From Leptospiraceae bacterium (GTDB lineage: Bacteria; Spirochaetota; Leptospiria; Leptospirales; Leptospiraceae): a stretch of DNA of 64,000 bases. The number at the start of each line of letters is the position of its first letter. The stretch's first letter is position 1. The notes under the pieces are model-generated. The model was given only the letters and a program-made list of their open reading frames with translations. It was not told the DNA's origin and ran no database searches. Shown here in pieces: positions 16,681 through 25,392 of the stretch. The stretch lies in the NCBI GenBank assembly GCA_024233875.1, contig JACKPB010000008.1, positions 27,501 through 91,500 of the forward strand, read 5' to 3'. Position numbers and translations under genes: made by a program.

Positions 16681-17976
16681 ATGGATCTATTTTCTAATAT
16701 TTATTCCGGTGTTCAGGGCACATTTCGAATCCTCGATTCAGGAAAAGTTTTTTCAATGAAAGCTTCCCAAATCATCATAGACATGATTTGGGAGAAGAAA
16801 GATCCCAATCTTCCGGTCCGCCTGCGGGAAGCATTCGAAGAATTGGGAGCTACCTATATCAAATTGGGTCAATTCATAGCCTCAGCCCCCTCACTCTTTC
16901 CGAAGGAATTTACCACTGAGATGGAAAGATGTCTGGATCGGGTGAGACCTCTCCCCTTCTCTGTGATTCAAAAAGTTGTCGAAACCGAACTCGGAGGTCC
17001 GCTGAGCCAGTTCTTCCAATCCGTAGATGAAATCCCCATAGCCTCCGCTTCCATTTCTCAGGTACATGGAGCCATAACCCGGGAGGGCTTGGATGTGGTG
17101 CTCAAGGTTCAGCGACCCGATATTGAATACACTCTCCAGACAGACATGAATTTGATCTATCTGGCAACTGTCCTCTTCAGCCGATTGAGTCCCGGAATGG
17201 AATCTTCCGGTCTATTGGACATTGTTAAGGACTTTTACGAAAACATTCTCCAGGAAGTAGACTTCAGGAAGGAAGCGGACAATATCGAAGAGTATGATCG
17301 ATTTCTCATCGAAAACGCTGAAAACAGAGCAGTGGTTCCCAGGGTGTACAGACAGTACTCCACAGGAAGACTTCTGACTATGGAAAGATTCTACGGAGTC
17401 CCTCTGACCGACCTGCACAGCATTCGAAAGTACACAAAAAATCCTCAGGAAACTCTGACAACAGCATTGAACATCTGGTTTGATTCCCTCGGAAAGGCAA
17501 GAATTTTCCATGCGGATGTCCATGCCGGCAATTTACTACTTTTGAAAGATGGACGGATAGGATTCATCGACTTCGGAATCGTAGGAAGGATTTCTCCCAA
17601 GGTTTGGGAAGGTCTTCTGTTTTTCATGCAGGGAATCGGTACCGAAAATGCTGCTATGATGGCCAAGGGTCTGGTTCAAATGGATTCCACTTCCAACGAA
17701 ATCGATGAAGTTCAGTTCGGAAAAGATCTGGAAAACGTACTGAAATCTCTCAGAGAGATAGGAGAATCTGTTCAATCCGGAAATCTGGAAATGATCGATG
17801 AGACCAAGATGAATCGGATCATGTTTGACATCAGCGATGTGAGCAAGAGGGCCGGTCTGAAGATTCCGAGAGAGTTTGGACTCTTGATCAAGCAGATGCT
17901 CTATTTTGATAGATATGTGAAAATACTTGCACCGGAAATGGACTTGATTCGGGATCAAAAACTCTATCTGAAATGA
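16681..17976 (+). CDS. ABC1/UbiB-family atypical kinase
   Basis: A 431-residue ABC1 (AarF/UbiB/COQ8) protein. It has the KxGQ-type helix (LGATYIKLGQFIASAPSLFP), an A-rich loop ASASISQVH in place of the P-loop, VVLKVQRP with the ATP lysine, HADVHAGN as catalytic loop and FIDFGIVG as metal-binding DFG. These are the diagnostic features of the family, whose members support quinone synthesis or lipid homeostasis through ATPase activity. There is no obvious C-terminal membrane pair, unlike UbiB. The stop overlaps the feoA start by 4 nt, so it is the first gene of an operon with ferrous iron transport, an uncommon arrangement. Confidence 0.88.
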   Translation: MDLFSNIYSGVQGTFRILDSGKVFSMKASQIIIDMIWEKKDPNLPVRLREAFEELGATYIKLGQFIASAPSLFPKEFTTEMERCLDRVRPLPFSVIQKVVETELGGPLSQFFQSVDEIPIASASISQVHGAITREGLDVVLKVQRPDIEYTLQTDMNLIYLATVLFSRLSPGMESSGLLDIVKDFYENILQEVDFRKEADNIEEYDRFLIENAENRAVVPRVYRQYSTGRLLTMERFYGVPLTDLHSIRKYTKNPQETLTTALNIWFDSLGKARIFHADVHAGNLLLLKDGRIGFIDFGIVGRISPKVWEGLLFFMQGIGTENAAMMAKGLVQMDSTSNEIDEVQFGKDLENVLKSLREIGESVQSGNLEMIDETKMNRIMFDISDVSKRAGLKIPREFGLLIKQMLYFDRYVKILAPEMDLIRDQKLYLK

Positions 17977-18206
17977 TGAAATTAGATTCCCTTGCAGAAG
18001 GAAGTTCGGCCATTTTGGAGTCCTTCTCCTCTTCTCTGGCTCCGGATTTCGTGAATGATATGATGGACAATGGATTGTTGCCCGGAACAAAAATCATTCT
18101 CCTGAAGAAGTATCCATCTCAAAAAAAAGTCCTCCTCAGAGTGGGAGAATTGGATCTGGTCCTCAGAGCAAAAGACGCAGGTGAAATCGGAGTAAAGGAA
18201 TCATGA
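17973..18206 (+). CDS. feoA: Ferrous iron transport protein A
   Basis: A 77-residue SH3-like protein that assists FeoB. The sequence has the FeoA pattern: a hydrophobic first strand, the helix APDFVNDMMDNGLLPGTKI, and C-terminal VLLRVGELDLVLRAKDAGEIGV. It overlaps the UbiB-like gene by ATGA at its start and feoB by 4 nt at its end, so all three are translationally coupled. A second ATG immediately follows the first. Confidence 0.88.
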   Translation: MMKLDSLAEGSSAILESFSSSLAPDFVNDMMDNGLLPGTKIILLKKYPSQKKVLLRVGELDLVLRAKDAGEIGVKES

Positions 18207-20296
18207 TTCAGAATCCATACCGGATCCTTTTTGTTGGAAATCCAAATTGTGGGAAGTCCACTCTTTTCAATAAACTCACAGGGCTTTCCCAAAAAACCGG
18301 AAACTTTTCCGGAGTGACAGTAGAGAAACACAGCGGTTGGATTTCCAATCCAATCTCTACTGTAGAGGCCATCGATCTCCCCGGATCCTTTTCTCTGAAT
18401 GGGGTTTCGGAAGACAAAAAAACCCTGACCCGATTTTTGATGAATCGGGAAAAGACCGACAAGGTCTTATTTATTATGGATTCTGTTCTTTTAGAGAGAT
18501 CCCTTCAGTTTCTCTTTCAGATCATTGATTTGGGCATTCCCGTATTTCTGGTTCTCACAATGAAGGATATATTAGAAAAAAGAAATATATCAATCGACAT
18601 AGAAGCCCTGAAGAAAGAACTCGGAATCAATATTACTCTGCTCAATGCCAAATCAAATGATGGAATTGAAGCTTTAAAAAACCAACTTCTCATTGAATCC
18701 TCCTTCAAAAGTCCAAAGAGGGTTTGGAAATGGGACACAGAGAGACAGAACGTTTTAGATTCCATCCATTCCAGAATAGATTCAGAGCATTCCAAATTCA
18801 CAGGATTTGTTCTCGAAAACTCCCTAAAGAAATTATCCGGAGAAAAACTTCAGGATGAATTGCCCGATTTGAATTACTTTCCTCCGGACATAGCAGAATT
18901 CATTCGAAGTGAGTACTCACATTCCGGTTTGAAATTCTCTTATAGTGAAGAATTGATCTGCAAAGCCATTGCCATAAAAAAAATTCTTTCTCTGACTTTC
19001 CGGGCAGGTGAGGCCAAGACCCGTCCTCTTTGGGAAAGGAGTTTGGATCGGGTTTTGCTTCATCCCCTGTACGGCTTGCTCAGCTTCCTTTTTTTAATTG
19101 GTTTGGTATTTCAGGGCTTGTTTTTTTGGTCTGAAATTCCCATGAACTTCATTGAAGGAGTTTTCGACAAAACTGCCGAACTCAGCATCTCCCTCCTTCC
19201 CGCCGGCCCTCTAGCAGAACTCATTTCGGATGGAATCATCAAGGGTGTGGGATCGGTTTTGATTTTCATACCACAGATCGCACTTCTCTTTTTTTTCATA
19301 GAGATTCTCGAAGAATCCGGATACATGGCCCGTGCCTCATTTGTCATGGATAGGGTGATGGGAAAATTTGGTCTTTCCGGAAAGTCCTTTATTCCTTTAC
19401 TATCCTCCGCAGCCTGTGCTGTGCCTGCCATCATGGGGGCAAGGACTATCGAAGACAAAAACGATAGACTCATCACTATTCTTGTCTCTCCCCTCATCAC
19501 CTGTTCTGCCCGGTATCCTGTCTACATCCTGATCATCGGTGCCATATTTCCCGAGATGAATCTCGGATTTTTGAGCTTAAAAGGATTGGTACTTTTCGGA
19601 CTCTTCCTTACAGGGATGGGCACTGCCCTACTCTTTGCTCTGATTTTCAAGAAAACATTTTTCAAAAAAGAGTCATCCTATTTTCTTCTCGAACTTCCTT
19701 CGTTTAAAATTCCTTCATTAAAAAACGTCACGATCAATGTAGGACGTAAGATCAAAACCTTTGTGGTGAATACCGGTTCCATCATCCTCTACATCTCCAT
19801 TCTCCTCTGGTATCTGGCTAATTATCCCTCCGGGGCAATCCAAACTCCGGGCTCCAATCTTCCAAAATCAGAAATCATTCAAAATTCATACGCGGCAAAG
19901 ATGGGAAAGTTCATAGAGCCCGCTATAGAACCCATAGGATTTGACTGGAAAATGGGTGTCTCACTGATCACATCTTTTGCTGCCAGAGAAGTCATGGTCT
20001 CTACTCTGGCGATTATCTACGGAGTAGAAGAGGAAAATGAAGATGCACCCGGACTCAAAGTAGCAATGCAAAAAGATAGGAAGGCAGATGGAAGTCCTGT
20101 GTGGACAATACTCACCGCCACCAGTGTTCTCATTTTCTATGCATTTGCCTGCCAGTGTATGTCAACCATAGCCGTTGTGCGCAAAGAAACAAACTCTTAC
20201 TTCTGGCCGACATTTCTGTTTGTCTACATGACCCTCCTTGCCTACCTCAGTTCACTTCTTGTCTATCAGGGTGGAAAGTTTCTCGGCTGGGATTAA
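18203..20296 (+). CDS. feoB: Ferrous iron transporter B
   Basis: A 697-residue inner membrane Fe(II) transporter. The N-terminal GTPase has G1 GNPNCGKST, G2 NFSGVTVE and G3 DLPG; the G4 site reads MKDI (TMKDI) rather than canonical NKxD. This is followed by a helical region and then a membrane domain containing the two gate motifs (IFIPQIALLFFFIEILEESGYMAR and SAACAVPAIMGARTIEDKNDR). The C-terminal half is rich in transmembrane helices, and SLITSFAAREVMVSTLA is the conserved late motif. No feoC is seen. Regulation by a Fur-like protein is plausible but no clear box was found upstream of the operon. Confidence 0.95.
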   Translation: MIQNPYRILFVGNPNCGKSTLFNKLTGLSQKTGNFSGVTVEKHSGWISNPISTVEAIDLPGSFSLNGVSEDKKTLTRFLMNREKTDKVLFIMDSVLLERSLQFLFQIIDLGIPVFLVLTMKDILEKRNISIDIEALKKELGINITLLNAKSNDGIEALKNQLLIESSFKSPKRVWKWDTERQNVLDSIHSRIDSEHSKFTGFVLENSLKKLSGEKLQDELPDLNYFPPDIAEFIRSEYSHSGLKFSYSEELICKAIAIKKILSLTFRAGEAKTRPLWERSLDRVLLHPLYGLLSFLFLIGLVFQGLFFWSEIPMNFIEGVFDKTAELSISLLPAGPLAELISDGIIKGVGSVLIFIPQIALLFFFIEILEESGYMARASFVMDRVMGKFGLSGKSFIPLLSSAACAVPAIMGARTIEDKNDRLITILVSPLITCSARYPVYILIIGAIFPEMNLGFLSLKGLVLFGLFLTGMGTALLFALIFKKTFFKKESSYFLLELPSFKIPSLKNVTINVGRKIKTFVVNTGSIILYISILLWYLANYPSGAIQTPGSNLPKSEIIQNSYAAKMGKFIEPAIEPIGFDWKMGVSLITSFAAREVMVSTLAIIYGVEEENEDAPGLKVAMQKDRKADGSPVWTILTATSVLIFYAFACQCMSTIAVVRKETNSYFWPTFLFVYMTLLAYLSSLLVYQGGKFLGWD

Positions 20297-21453
20297 TTCC
20301 CTATGATCTCTATTTCAAAAGGTCTGAGTCCCACATCAATAGGTTGGGGTGTCAGTCTCGTCAAAGTATTCGTATCATAGATCATAACACCCGGATTGGA
20401 AAAGTTGGAGTCTCCTGTATACAACTTTCCGGAATTGGAAAGAGCTACTCCTGAGAGATTTCCATAGGAAGAGGGATAGTACGCCAGTGTGGCTAATTTG
20501 TTTCCTGTGCTTGGATCAAATTTTTGAATCATTTTATTGAAATAGGCATCCAGAACAAAAGCAAATCCACTGTTTTCATTTTGAATGACCATATCGAGGA
20601 TGTCTCCCCCTGCTGTGGTTTCCGGGTAGATCAGCGTTGGGCGAAATGTGTCAGTCAGAAGATTCATAGCGGCGATTCCCCCGTCCATCTGACTGAGAAA
20701 TCCGAGTCTAGCAGGAAGACAGACAAATAAATGAGGAGCACCCAGAAAATTTATGATTCTCATCTTACCGATAGGATTGGGATAGGGAGTTTGGATCAAT
20801 TTTTCCACCAGATCTGTACTTGTATTGATTTTCAATAGATACGATGGGGATGTGGGTGCCGGATATCCGGAAGAATCATTTCTATCGAGTCTCTGCAACT
20901 GGAGATATAGATACCCCTCATGAAGTATCATCCTGTGCATCTCGGGTTTTCCATCCAAACCTGCAGAACCTGTGGTAAAGGTTTCTGAATAGGTAGACAA
21001 ATCTATAGTTTTTAAAACAGCTCCGGAGTTGGGATGGATTACGAGAAGTCCTGTAGAGTTGTAGAGACTCACATATGCCTTTTCTGAATTGAGTACAGCT
21101 ATGTCCTGGGGATTGCTACCCTGTCCTACAGAATATTCTTTTTCCGGTAGAAACGCTAGATCGGGATTCAAAACCAGAATCGAATCCCGATTCAACCGAT
21201 TGACGATATATACCCTTCCGAAGGCATATCTCAAAACTGCATCCGAATGAACATTGGCAAATGTAGGTGTGGAAAGAAAGAGACCGGGATCAATGATGGA
21301 AAACCTACCTCCCGAAGAAAAATCAGAGGAGATCACACCCGCCTTTTCCCCCACCACTCCACTGAGGGGAAAGAAAACAGACTCCAGGGGAGGTCTCTGG
21401 ATGTCATTCCTGCAACCCAAAAAGAGGAATACGATTAGAAAAAAAAACTTCAT
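20293..21453 (-). CDS. Lipoprotein with YVTN-type beta-propeller
   Basis: A 386-residue predicted lipoprotein; the lipobox is FLGC with Cys14. The rest shows repeated blade-like units such as YAFGRVYIVNRLNRDSILVLNPDL, DIAVLNSEKAYVSLYNSTGLLVI and SGVALSNSGKLYTGDSN, typical of YVTN/NHL-like beta-propellers used for binding or scaffolding. It is the last gene of the four-gene minus-strand operon starting at 23863, 3 nt after the SDR gene, and it converges on feoB with a 4-nt overlap. No catalytic residues are recognisable. Confidence 0.72.
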   Translation of the reverse strand: MKFFFLIVFLFLGCRNDIQRPPLESVFFPLSGVVGEKAGVISSDFSSGGRFSIIDPGLFLSTPTFANVHSDAVLRYAFGRVYIVNRLNRDSILVLNPDLAFLPEKEYSVGQGSNPQDIAVLNSEKAYVSLYNSTGLLVIHPNSGAVLKTIDLSTYSETFTTGSAGLDGKPEMHRMILHEGYLYLQLQRLDRNDSSGYPAPTSPSYLLKINTSTDLVEKLIQTPYPNPIGKMRIINFLGAPHLFVCLPARLGFLSQMDGGIAAMNLLTDTFRPTLIYPETTAGGDILDMVIQNENSGFAFVLDAYFNKMIQKFDPSTGNKLATLAYYPSSYGNLSGVALSNSGKLYTGDSNFSNPGVMIYDTNTLTRLTPQPIDVGLRPFEIEIIGN

Positions 21454-21456
21454 GGA

Positions 21457-22227
21457 CTAGGGAGAAATGCCATTCAAGAATCCCGGGAAAATACGACTCA
21501 CAAAATCCAGACTCCTTGAGATCATTCCCGGATAGATGTGTAGCTCCCTATTTTTCATTCCCGAAATCAAATCCCTGACCACATCTTCCGGCTCGGAAAG
21601 TAAAAAATCCGGAACCTGTTTCTTTGTGTCCAATCCGAATTGTTCGGATTCTAAAATAGGCGTGCGGGTAAAAAAGGGATAGAGATTGGTTACATCAATT
21701 CCATCTTTTTCATATTCACGGTGTAGTGCCTCACCAAATGCTTTGATTCCAAACTTTGAGGTGGAATAGGCATTCAGTCCGGGTGTGGCAACCAGCCCTG
21801 CAACTGAAGAAACATTTACAATGGTTCCCGAACGTCGCTTCAACATAAGAGGGAGAAATCCATAAGTGAGTCTCATGGGGGCAAGGAGGTTTATCTCAAT
21901 CAGAGACTCCCATTTTTCTCTGGGTGTGTCCAAAAATTTCCCAATCACTGCTATTCCTGCATTATTGACTAGGACATCAGGACAACCGTATGTATCACAA
22001 ACCTGTTTCACCAAACGATCCGTATCTTCAGATGAAGAAAGATCGGCCTGTTCTATCCCCAAAATATCTTTCCGGGAGAGATCCATTTTCATTTTCTCCA
22101 GAGAATCACGATTGAAATCACTTAAAATCAATCGGGCTCCCAGAGAGAGAAATTCGGTAGCCATGACTCTTCCGAGACCGCCGGTAGCCCCGGTCAATAA
22201 AATTATCTGATCTTTAAAACTTTTCAT
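21457..22227 (-). CDS. Short-chain dehydrogenase/reductase
   Basis: A 256-residue classical SDR. LLTGATGGLGRVMA is the TGxxxGxG cofactor motif, NNAGIAV the NNAG motif, and NVSSVAG...YSTSK supplies the Ser-Tyr-Lys catalytic residues. The residue after strand 2 (LSDFN) is Asp, which suggests NAD(H) preference. It lies 8 nt after the PF10118 hydrolase gene and 3 nt before the lipoprotein gene, so it belongs to that operon. The C-terminal FVSRIFPGFLNG is hydrophobic and could associate with membrane. Substrate unknown; a lipid or steroid-like alcohol is plausible. Confidence 0.85.
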   Translation of the reverse strand: MKSFKDQIILLTGATGGLGRVMATEFLSLGARLILSDFNRDSLEKMKMDLSRKDILGIEQADLSSSEDTDRLVKQVCDTYGCPDVLVNNAGIAVIGKFLDTPREKWESLIEINLLAPMRLTYGFLPLMLKRRSGTIVNVSSVAGLVATPGLNAYSTSKFGIKAFGEALHREYEKDGIDVTNLYPFFTRTPILESEQFGLDTKKQVPDFLLSEPEDVVRDLISGMKNRELHIYPGMISRSLDFVSRIFPGFLNGISP

Positions 22228-22235
22228 TTTCTTTC

Positions 22236-23042
22236 CTAGTATGGTATCAAAGAATCTTTCAATTCAAAAATTGTCCTCGACATCAAATCCGATGTATCAT
22301 GATTTTCCGGATGAAAATCGGGATTGAAGTATTCGAGATATCTCCTTAAGATACTTTCCCCTACTCCTCCGAGAGTCATAAACCTACCAAACTCCTGAAA
22401 GTTTTCCGTCCAATCAATACTCTCATCCTGAAACAAAAACTGGAATACACCCAATCCGGTAAAAGTCGAGAAGAGAAATAGTGCAATGCTCATCCCCAGA
22501 GCTCTTTCCGGATACGATATCCCTGATTGGACAAGAACGTCATAAGCTACCGATTTGTGATTCAATTCCTCAAGACAATGCCATTTGAAAACAGCGATGA
22601 GATCAGGATCCCCATTTTCCAGAAGGTTACCCTTAAGAGCCAGTTCGGCAAACATGGCCGTAAAGTGCTCAAATCCTGCTGTGAGCGAGAGGTTCATCCT
22701 ATCTCCCAAAATTTTTTCCAAAACATCGAACAATAGAAAACTGTAAAAGTTTAAAAATTCATCCACTCTGTATCCCTGATTTTTTAAGACAGAAATCAAT
22801 TGCAAATGAACTCTTGAATGATTCGTCTCCTGAATCATAAACTTTTTTATATTCTCACGAAATTCCGGAGGGCAATCGGAAAGAAAGGGACGAACCGATC
22901 TCAAAAAAAAACTTTCCGCTCCGGGAAATAGCAAGGTAAATGTATTACAAAAATGAGTATAAAGAGGACTATTCCGTAACCAATGACGGGGAAAATCTCC
23001 CGGAGTGAATTTGATTTTTCTCGGAATGATTTCCTCTGTCAT
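22236..23042 (-). CDS. Predicted metal-dependent hydrolase, ferritin-like (PF10118)
   Basis: A 268-residue protein of the PF10118 family. Likely metal ligands occur as QETNHSRVH, EHFTAMF and EELNHKSVAYD, a helical diiron-like spacing. The start at 23042 overlaps the M24 gene stop (ATGA). An ATG at 23054 would overlap more. Two hydrophobic stretches (GMSIALFLFSTFTGLGVFQFLF) suggest membrane contact. The family is annotated as hydrolase but its reaction is not established. Second gene of the M24/PF10118/SDR/propeller operon. Confidence 0.75.
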   Translation of the reverse strand: MTEEIIPRKIKFTPGDFPRHWLRNSPLYTHFCNTFTLLFPGAESFFLRSVRPFLSDCPPEFRENIKKFMIQETNHSRVHLQLISVLKNQGYRVDEFLNFYSFLLFDVLEKILGDRMNLSLTAGFEHFTAMFAELALKGNLLENGDPDLIAVFKWHCLEELNHKSVAYDVLVQSGISYPERALGMSIALFLFSTFTGLGVFQFLFQDESIDWTENFQEFGRFMTLGGVGESILRRYLEYFNPDFHPENHDTSDLMSRTIFELKDSLIPY

Positions 23043-23863
23043 ACAGTCTCCCAATAGGTGACATGCGGTAGGTCATCATCCAACCAAAATGCATCATAAT
23101 CCGTTATGACCAGAATCTCTTCAAACTTCACCCCTACATTCTCAATCCCGATATGAGGTTCGACCGCATAGAGTCCGGGAGGACTGATGAATTTGGAATT
23201 TCGATTCCAGTAGGGGTGACTTTTGTAGTGATACTCAAATGGATTCATTCCATCCAGAGACTCACCCAAAAGATAGAGATAGGTTTGAAGTGAAAACCCA
23301 AAAAAATTAAAGGAAAAATCGGTACCCATTTTCCCTACTTTGTGACCCAAAACTGAGAGAGGGTACTTTTGATGGCAATTGTAGTATCCCAATTCCTGAA
23401 TCAGGATATCCACATCCCTATAGATCCAGGAAATCGGTTTCTCCCCCCTAACCCCATCCAGAATCAATTCCCGAAACATTTGAAGATCTTTCTTGCCTCT
23501 TTCCACAAGGGAATTCTCTCCAAAGGAAAAACTGAATCCAATGTCGGAAGCATAGCCTTCCGGAGCGGGGGCAACATCGAGAATCACCGCCATCCCCTTT
23601 TCCAGTTTCTTATCCGTCGGGAGAAATTGAAAGGGATGAGACATCCCCCGGAAAGCAGTCCTCTCACCGAACCAGGCAAAAGCTGTGTGAAAAAAATTAT
23701 TTATCCCTTTTTGTTTGAGATTTTCGTCCAAAATACGGGCAGCTTCGATTTCTGTCATACCTTCTGAAAGATAGGGTATCGTTTCCATGACAGCCCTGTA
23801 CGCAGTTTTTTGAGAAATCCGAAATTTTTCAAGTTCTTGGGGATCCATTAGAGCAGGCTTCAT
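23039..23863 (-). CDS. M24-family (Xaa-Pro dipeptidase-like) protein
   Basis: A pita-bread-fold protein of 274 residues from the ATG at 23863; an ORF start at 23920 would add 19 residues. Candidate dimetal ligands are all present: Asp in VILDVAP, Asp in YASDIGF, His in LGHKVGKM, Glu in AVEPHIG and Glu in KFEEILVI. It lacks the N-terminal creatinase domain of prolidases. It heads a four-gene operon with a PF10118 protein, an SDR and a beta-propeller lipoprotein, which suggests a small-molecule rather than a general peptide substrate. Confidence 0.8.
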   Translation of the reverse strand: MKPALMDPQELEKFRISQKTAYRAVMETIPYLSEGMTEIEAARILDENLKQKGINNFFHTAFAWFGERTAFRGMSHPFQFLPTDKKLEKGMAVILDVAPAPEGYASDIGFSFSFGENSLVERGKKDLQMFRELILDGVRGEKPISWIYRDVDILIQELGYYNCHQKYPLSVLGHKVGKMGTDFSFNFFGFSLQTYLYLLGESLDGMNPFEYHYKSHPYWNRNSKFISPPGLYAVEPHIGIENVGVKFEEILVITDYDAFWLDDDLPHVTYWETV

Positions 23864-24096
23864 AATCTTGAAAATTATCCTTCTCTCATCGTTGACAAGT
23901 AGATTTCCTGTTTCATTCAAATTTTGGGATTAATCGCTTTTCAGGAAATCTTATCAATTTAGAATGGTAAAGAGAATAGGGTACTCTATGTCTTCCAGTT
24001 CACCTTTTGAGTAATTCGAAAAGATTTATTTTAGATAAAAATTAATTGCAATCATTTGAAATTCACTTTTAGAAAAAAGACAGCCCTCAGAAAAAA

Positions 24097-25170
24097 ATGA
24101 ACAAAGAAATTGTAGACAAAGACATGATGGGAAAGATCATCCAGAATCTTTTCACCAAGATCCCTATCAGTATGGTTTATAATGGAGTTCAAATTCCGAT
24201 TCAAATCATCTCCGCTACCCACGAAGGGATAGTCATCAAATCCACCAGAAGACAGGACAAGCAACTGAGAGAACTGACCTTTACCAATAATGGAAGTCAG
24301 TATCATTTTTGGTTTGAGCTTGCGGATGATGGTAATTTCGAATTGGAGTTTTTGAACCCCGTCAGGATGGAAATCCAGGATTCACTGCATAGGGCGGAAG
24401 AAAGAATTCATTTGGATGCGGGGGCATCAAAGTCCCATATCACAAACATCATTCCCGAAGATATCGTCTACTTCCGACATTCACAAATTCTCGAAGCCAT
24501 CGAATCGATTTGGAATCACAAATCCAGACTACTGAAAGAAAAGTACATCTATCACAATCTAAAAATTGACGGAAAAGAAGATCTGAGATTCAAAATTTTC
24601 AAATCCAAGTCTCCGGCGATTTTTTTGCCTTCAAAAGATCAATCCACACCATTCAATACGACTTTTTTCAATCCCGTTCACTTCAAAGACCTTCTGAATA
24701 TTGCGGGCGAGTCTCCCCTTGTAGGACCGGAGATCTCCATACCCATCTACCTTAAAAATAAAATTCTTCTCGGATACCTCCAGGTAAAGCACAATGAGGA
24801 TCTAACCCTCTCCGACTTTAATTTTATGAGTAGCATAGCTACCCTCATTCAGGGAGAAATCAACCTTCTCGATTTATTCATCATCCATTCAGAAAAATGT
24901 GAAGTCGAAGACATCAGCATTCACGGGATTGGGTTTCATGTGACAGAGACAGAAAAACTGATTCGGGACCTTCGACCCGGAAGAATCATCCTTTTCCAGG
25001 CCTTTTTTGAAAGAGGACTCAATGCATATTTCAAAGCAATCATTAGAAATAATGTCAAATTGAACAATGGAAAGATCAGAATCGGATGTGAATTTTTCAA
25101 CCAAACTCCGGAAGAAAAAATCTTTATTGAGAATTTCTCAAAAAAAGCAGTTTCAAACCAAAATCCATAA
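24097..25170 (+). CDS. DUF1577/PilZ-like protein, Leptospira type
   Basis: A 357-residue soluble protein resembling the DUF1577 family described from Leptospira. The N-terminal 100 residues form a YcgR-N-like beta domain (IPISMVYNGVQIPIQIISATHEGIVI). The C-terminal 90 residues look like PilZ (VEDISIHGIGF and later RIGCEFFNQ). The RxxxR c-di-GMP-binding motif expected just before the PilZ core is not visible (IHSEKCEVEDIS), so binding may be lost or altered. The gene is monocistronic, between the divergent M24 operon and fusA. Function unknown. Confidence 0.65.
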   Translation: MNKEIVDKDMMGKIIQNLFTKIPISMVYNGVQIPIQIISATHEGIVIKSTRRQDKQLRELTFTNNGSQYHFWFELADDGNFELEFLNPVRMEIQDSLHRAEERIHLDAGASKSHITNIIPEDIVYFRHSQILEAIESIWNHKSRLLKEKYIYHNLKIDGKEDLRFKIFKSKSPAIFLPSKDQSTPFNTTFFNPVHFKDLLNIAGESPLVGPEISIPIYLKNKILLGYLQVKHNEDLTLSDFNFMSSIATLIQGEINLLDLFIIHSEKCEVEDISIHGIGFHVTETEKLIRDLRPGRIILFQAFFERGLNAYFKAIIRNNVKLNNGKIRIGCEFFNQTPEEKIFIENFSKKAVSNQNP

Positions 25171-25313
25171 ACAATAAAAGATAGTGAAAAAGCCTATGAA
25201 TTTTTATATGGTCAAATTAGAGAGATAGTATCTTTCGAACGAAGAGTAAAGACAGGATCTCGAATATTCAAAACTCATATTTCGAACTTGGTTTGATTTC
25301 TGTCATTTACAGG

Positions 25314-25355
25314 ATCCCTAGGGATTTGAAAATTCGGTTTATATTTGAAAACAAT
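25314..25355 (+). promoter_or_regulatory. Putative fusA promoter with adjacent palindrome
   Basis: TTGAAA (25326-25331) and AACAAT (25350-25355) are spaced by 18 bp, about 37 nt before the fusA ATG. Directly upstream is a perfect 12-bp palindrome ATCCCTAGGGAT (25314-25325). The promoter assignment is tentative. Confidence 0.35.
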
Positions 25356-25392
25356 GCAAATTGTGAAAGGACAATTTTAACTGAGGAATAGA

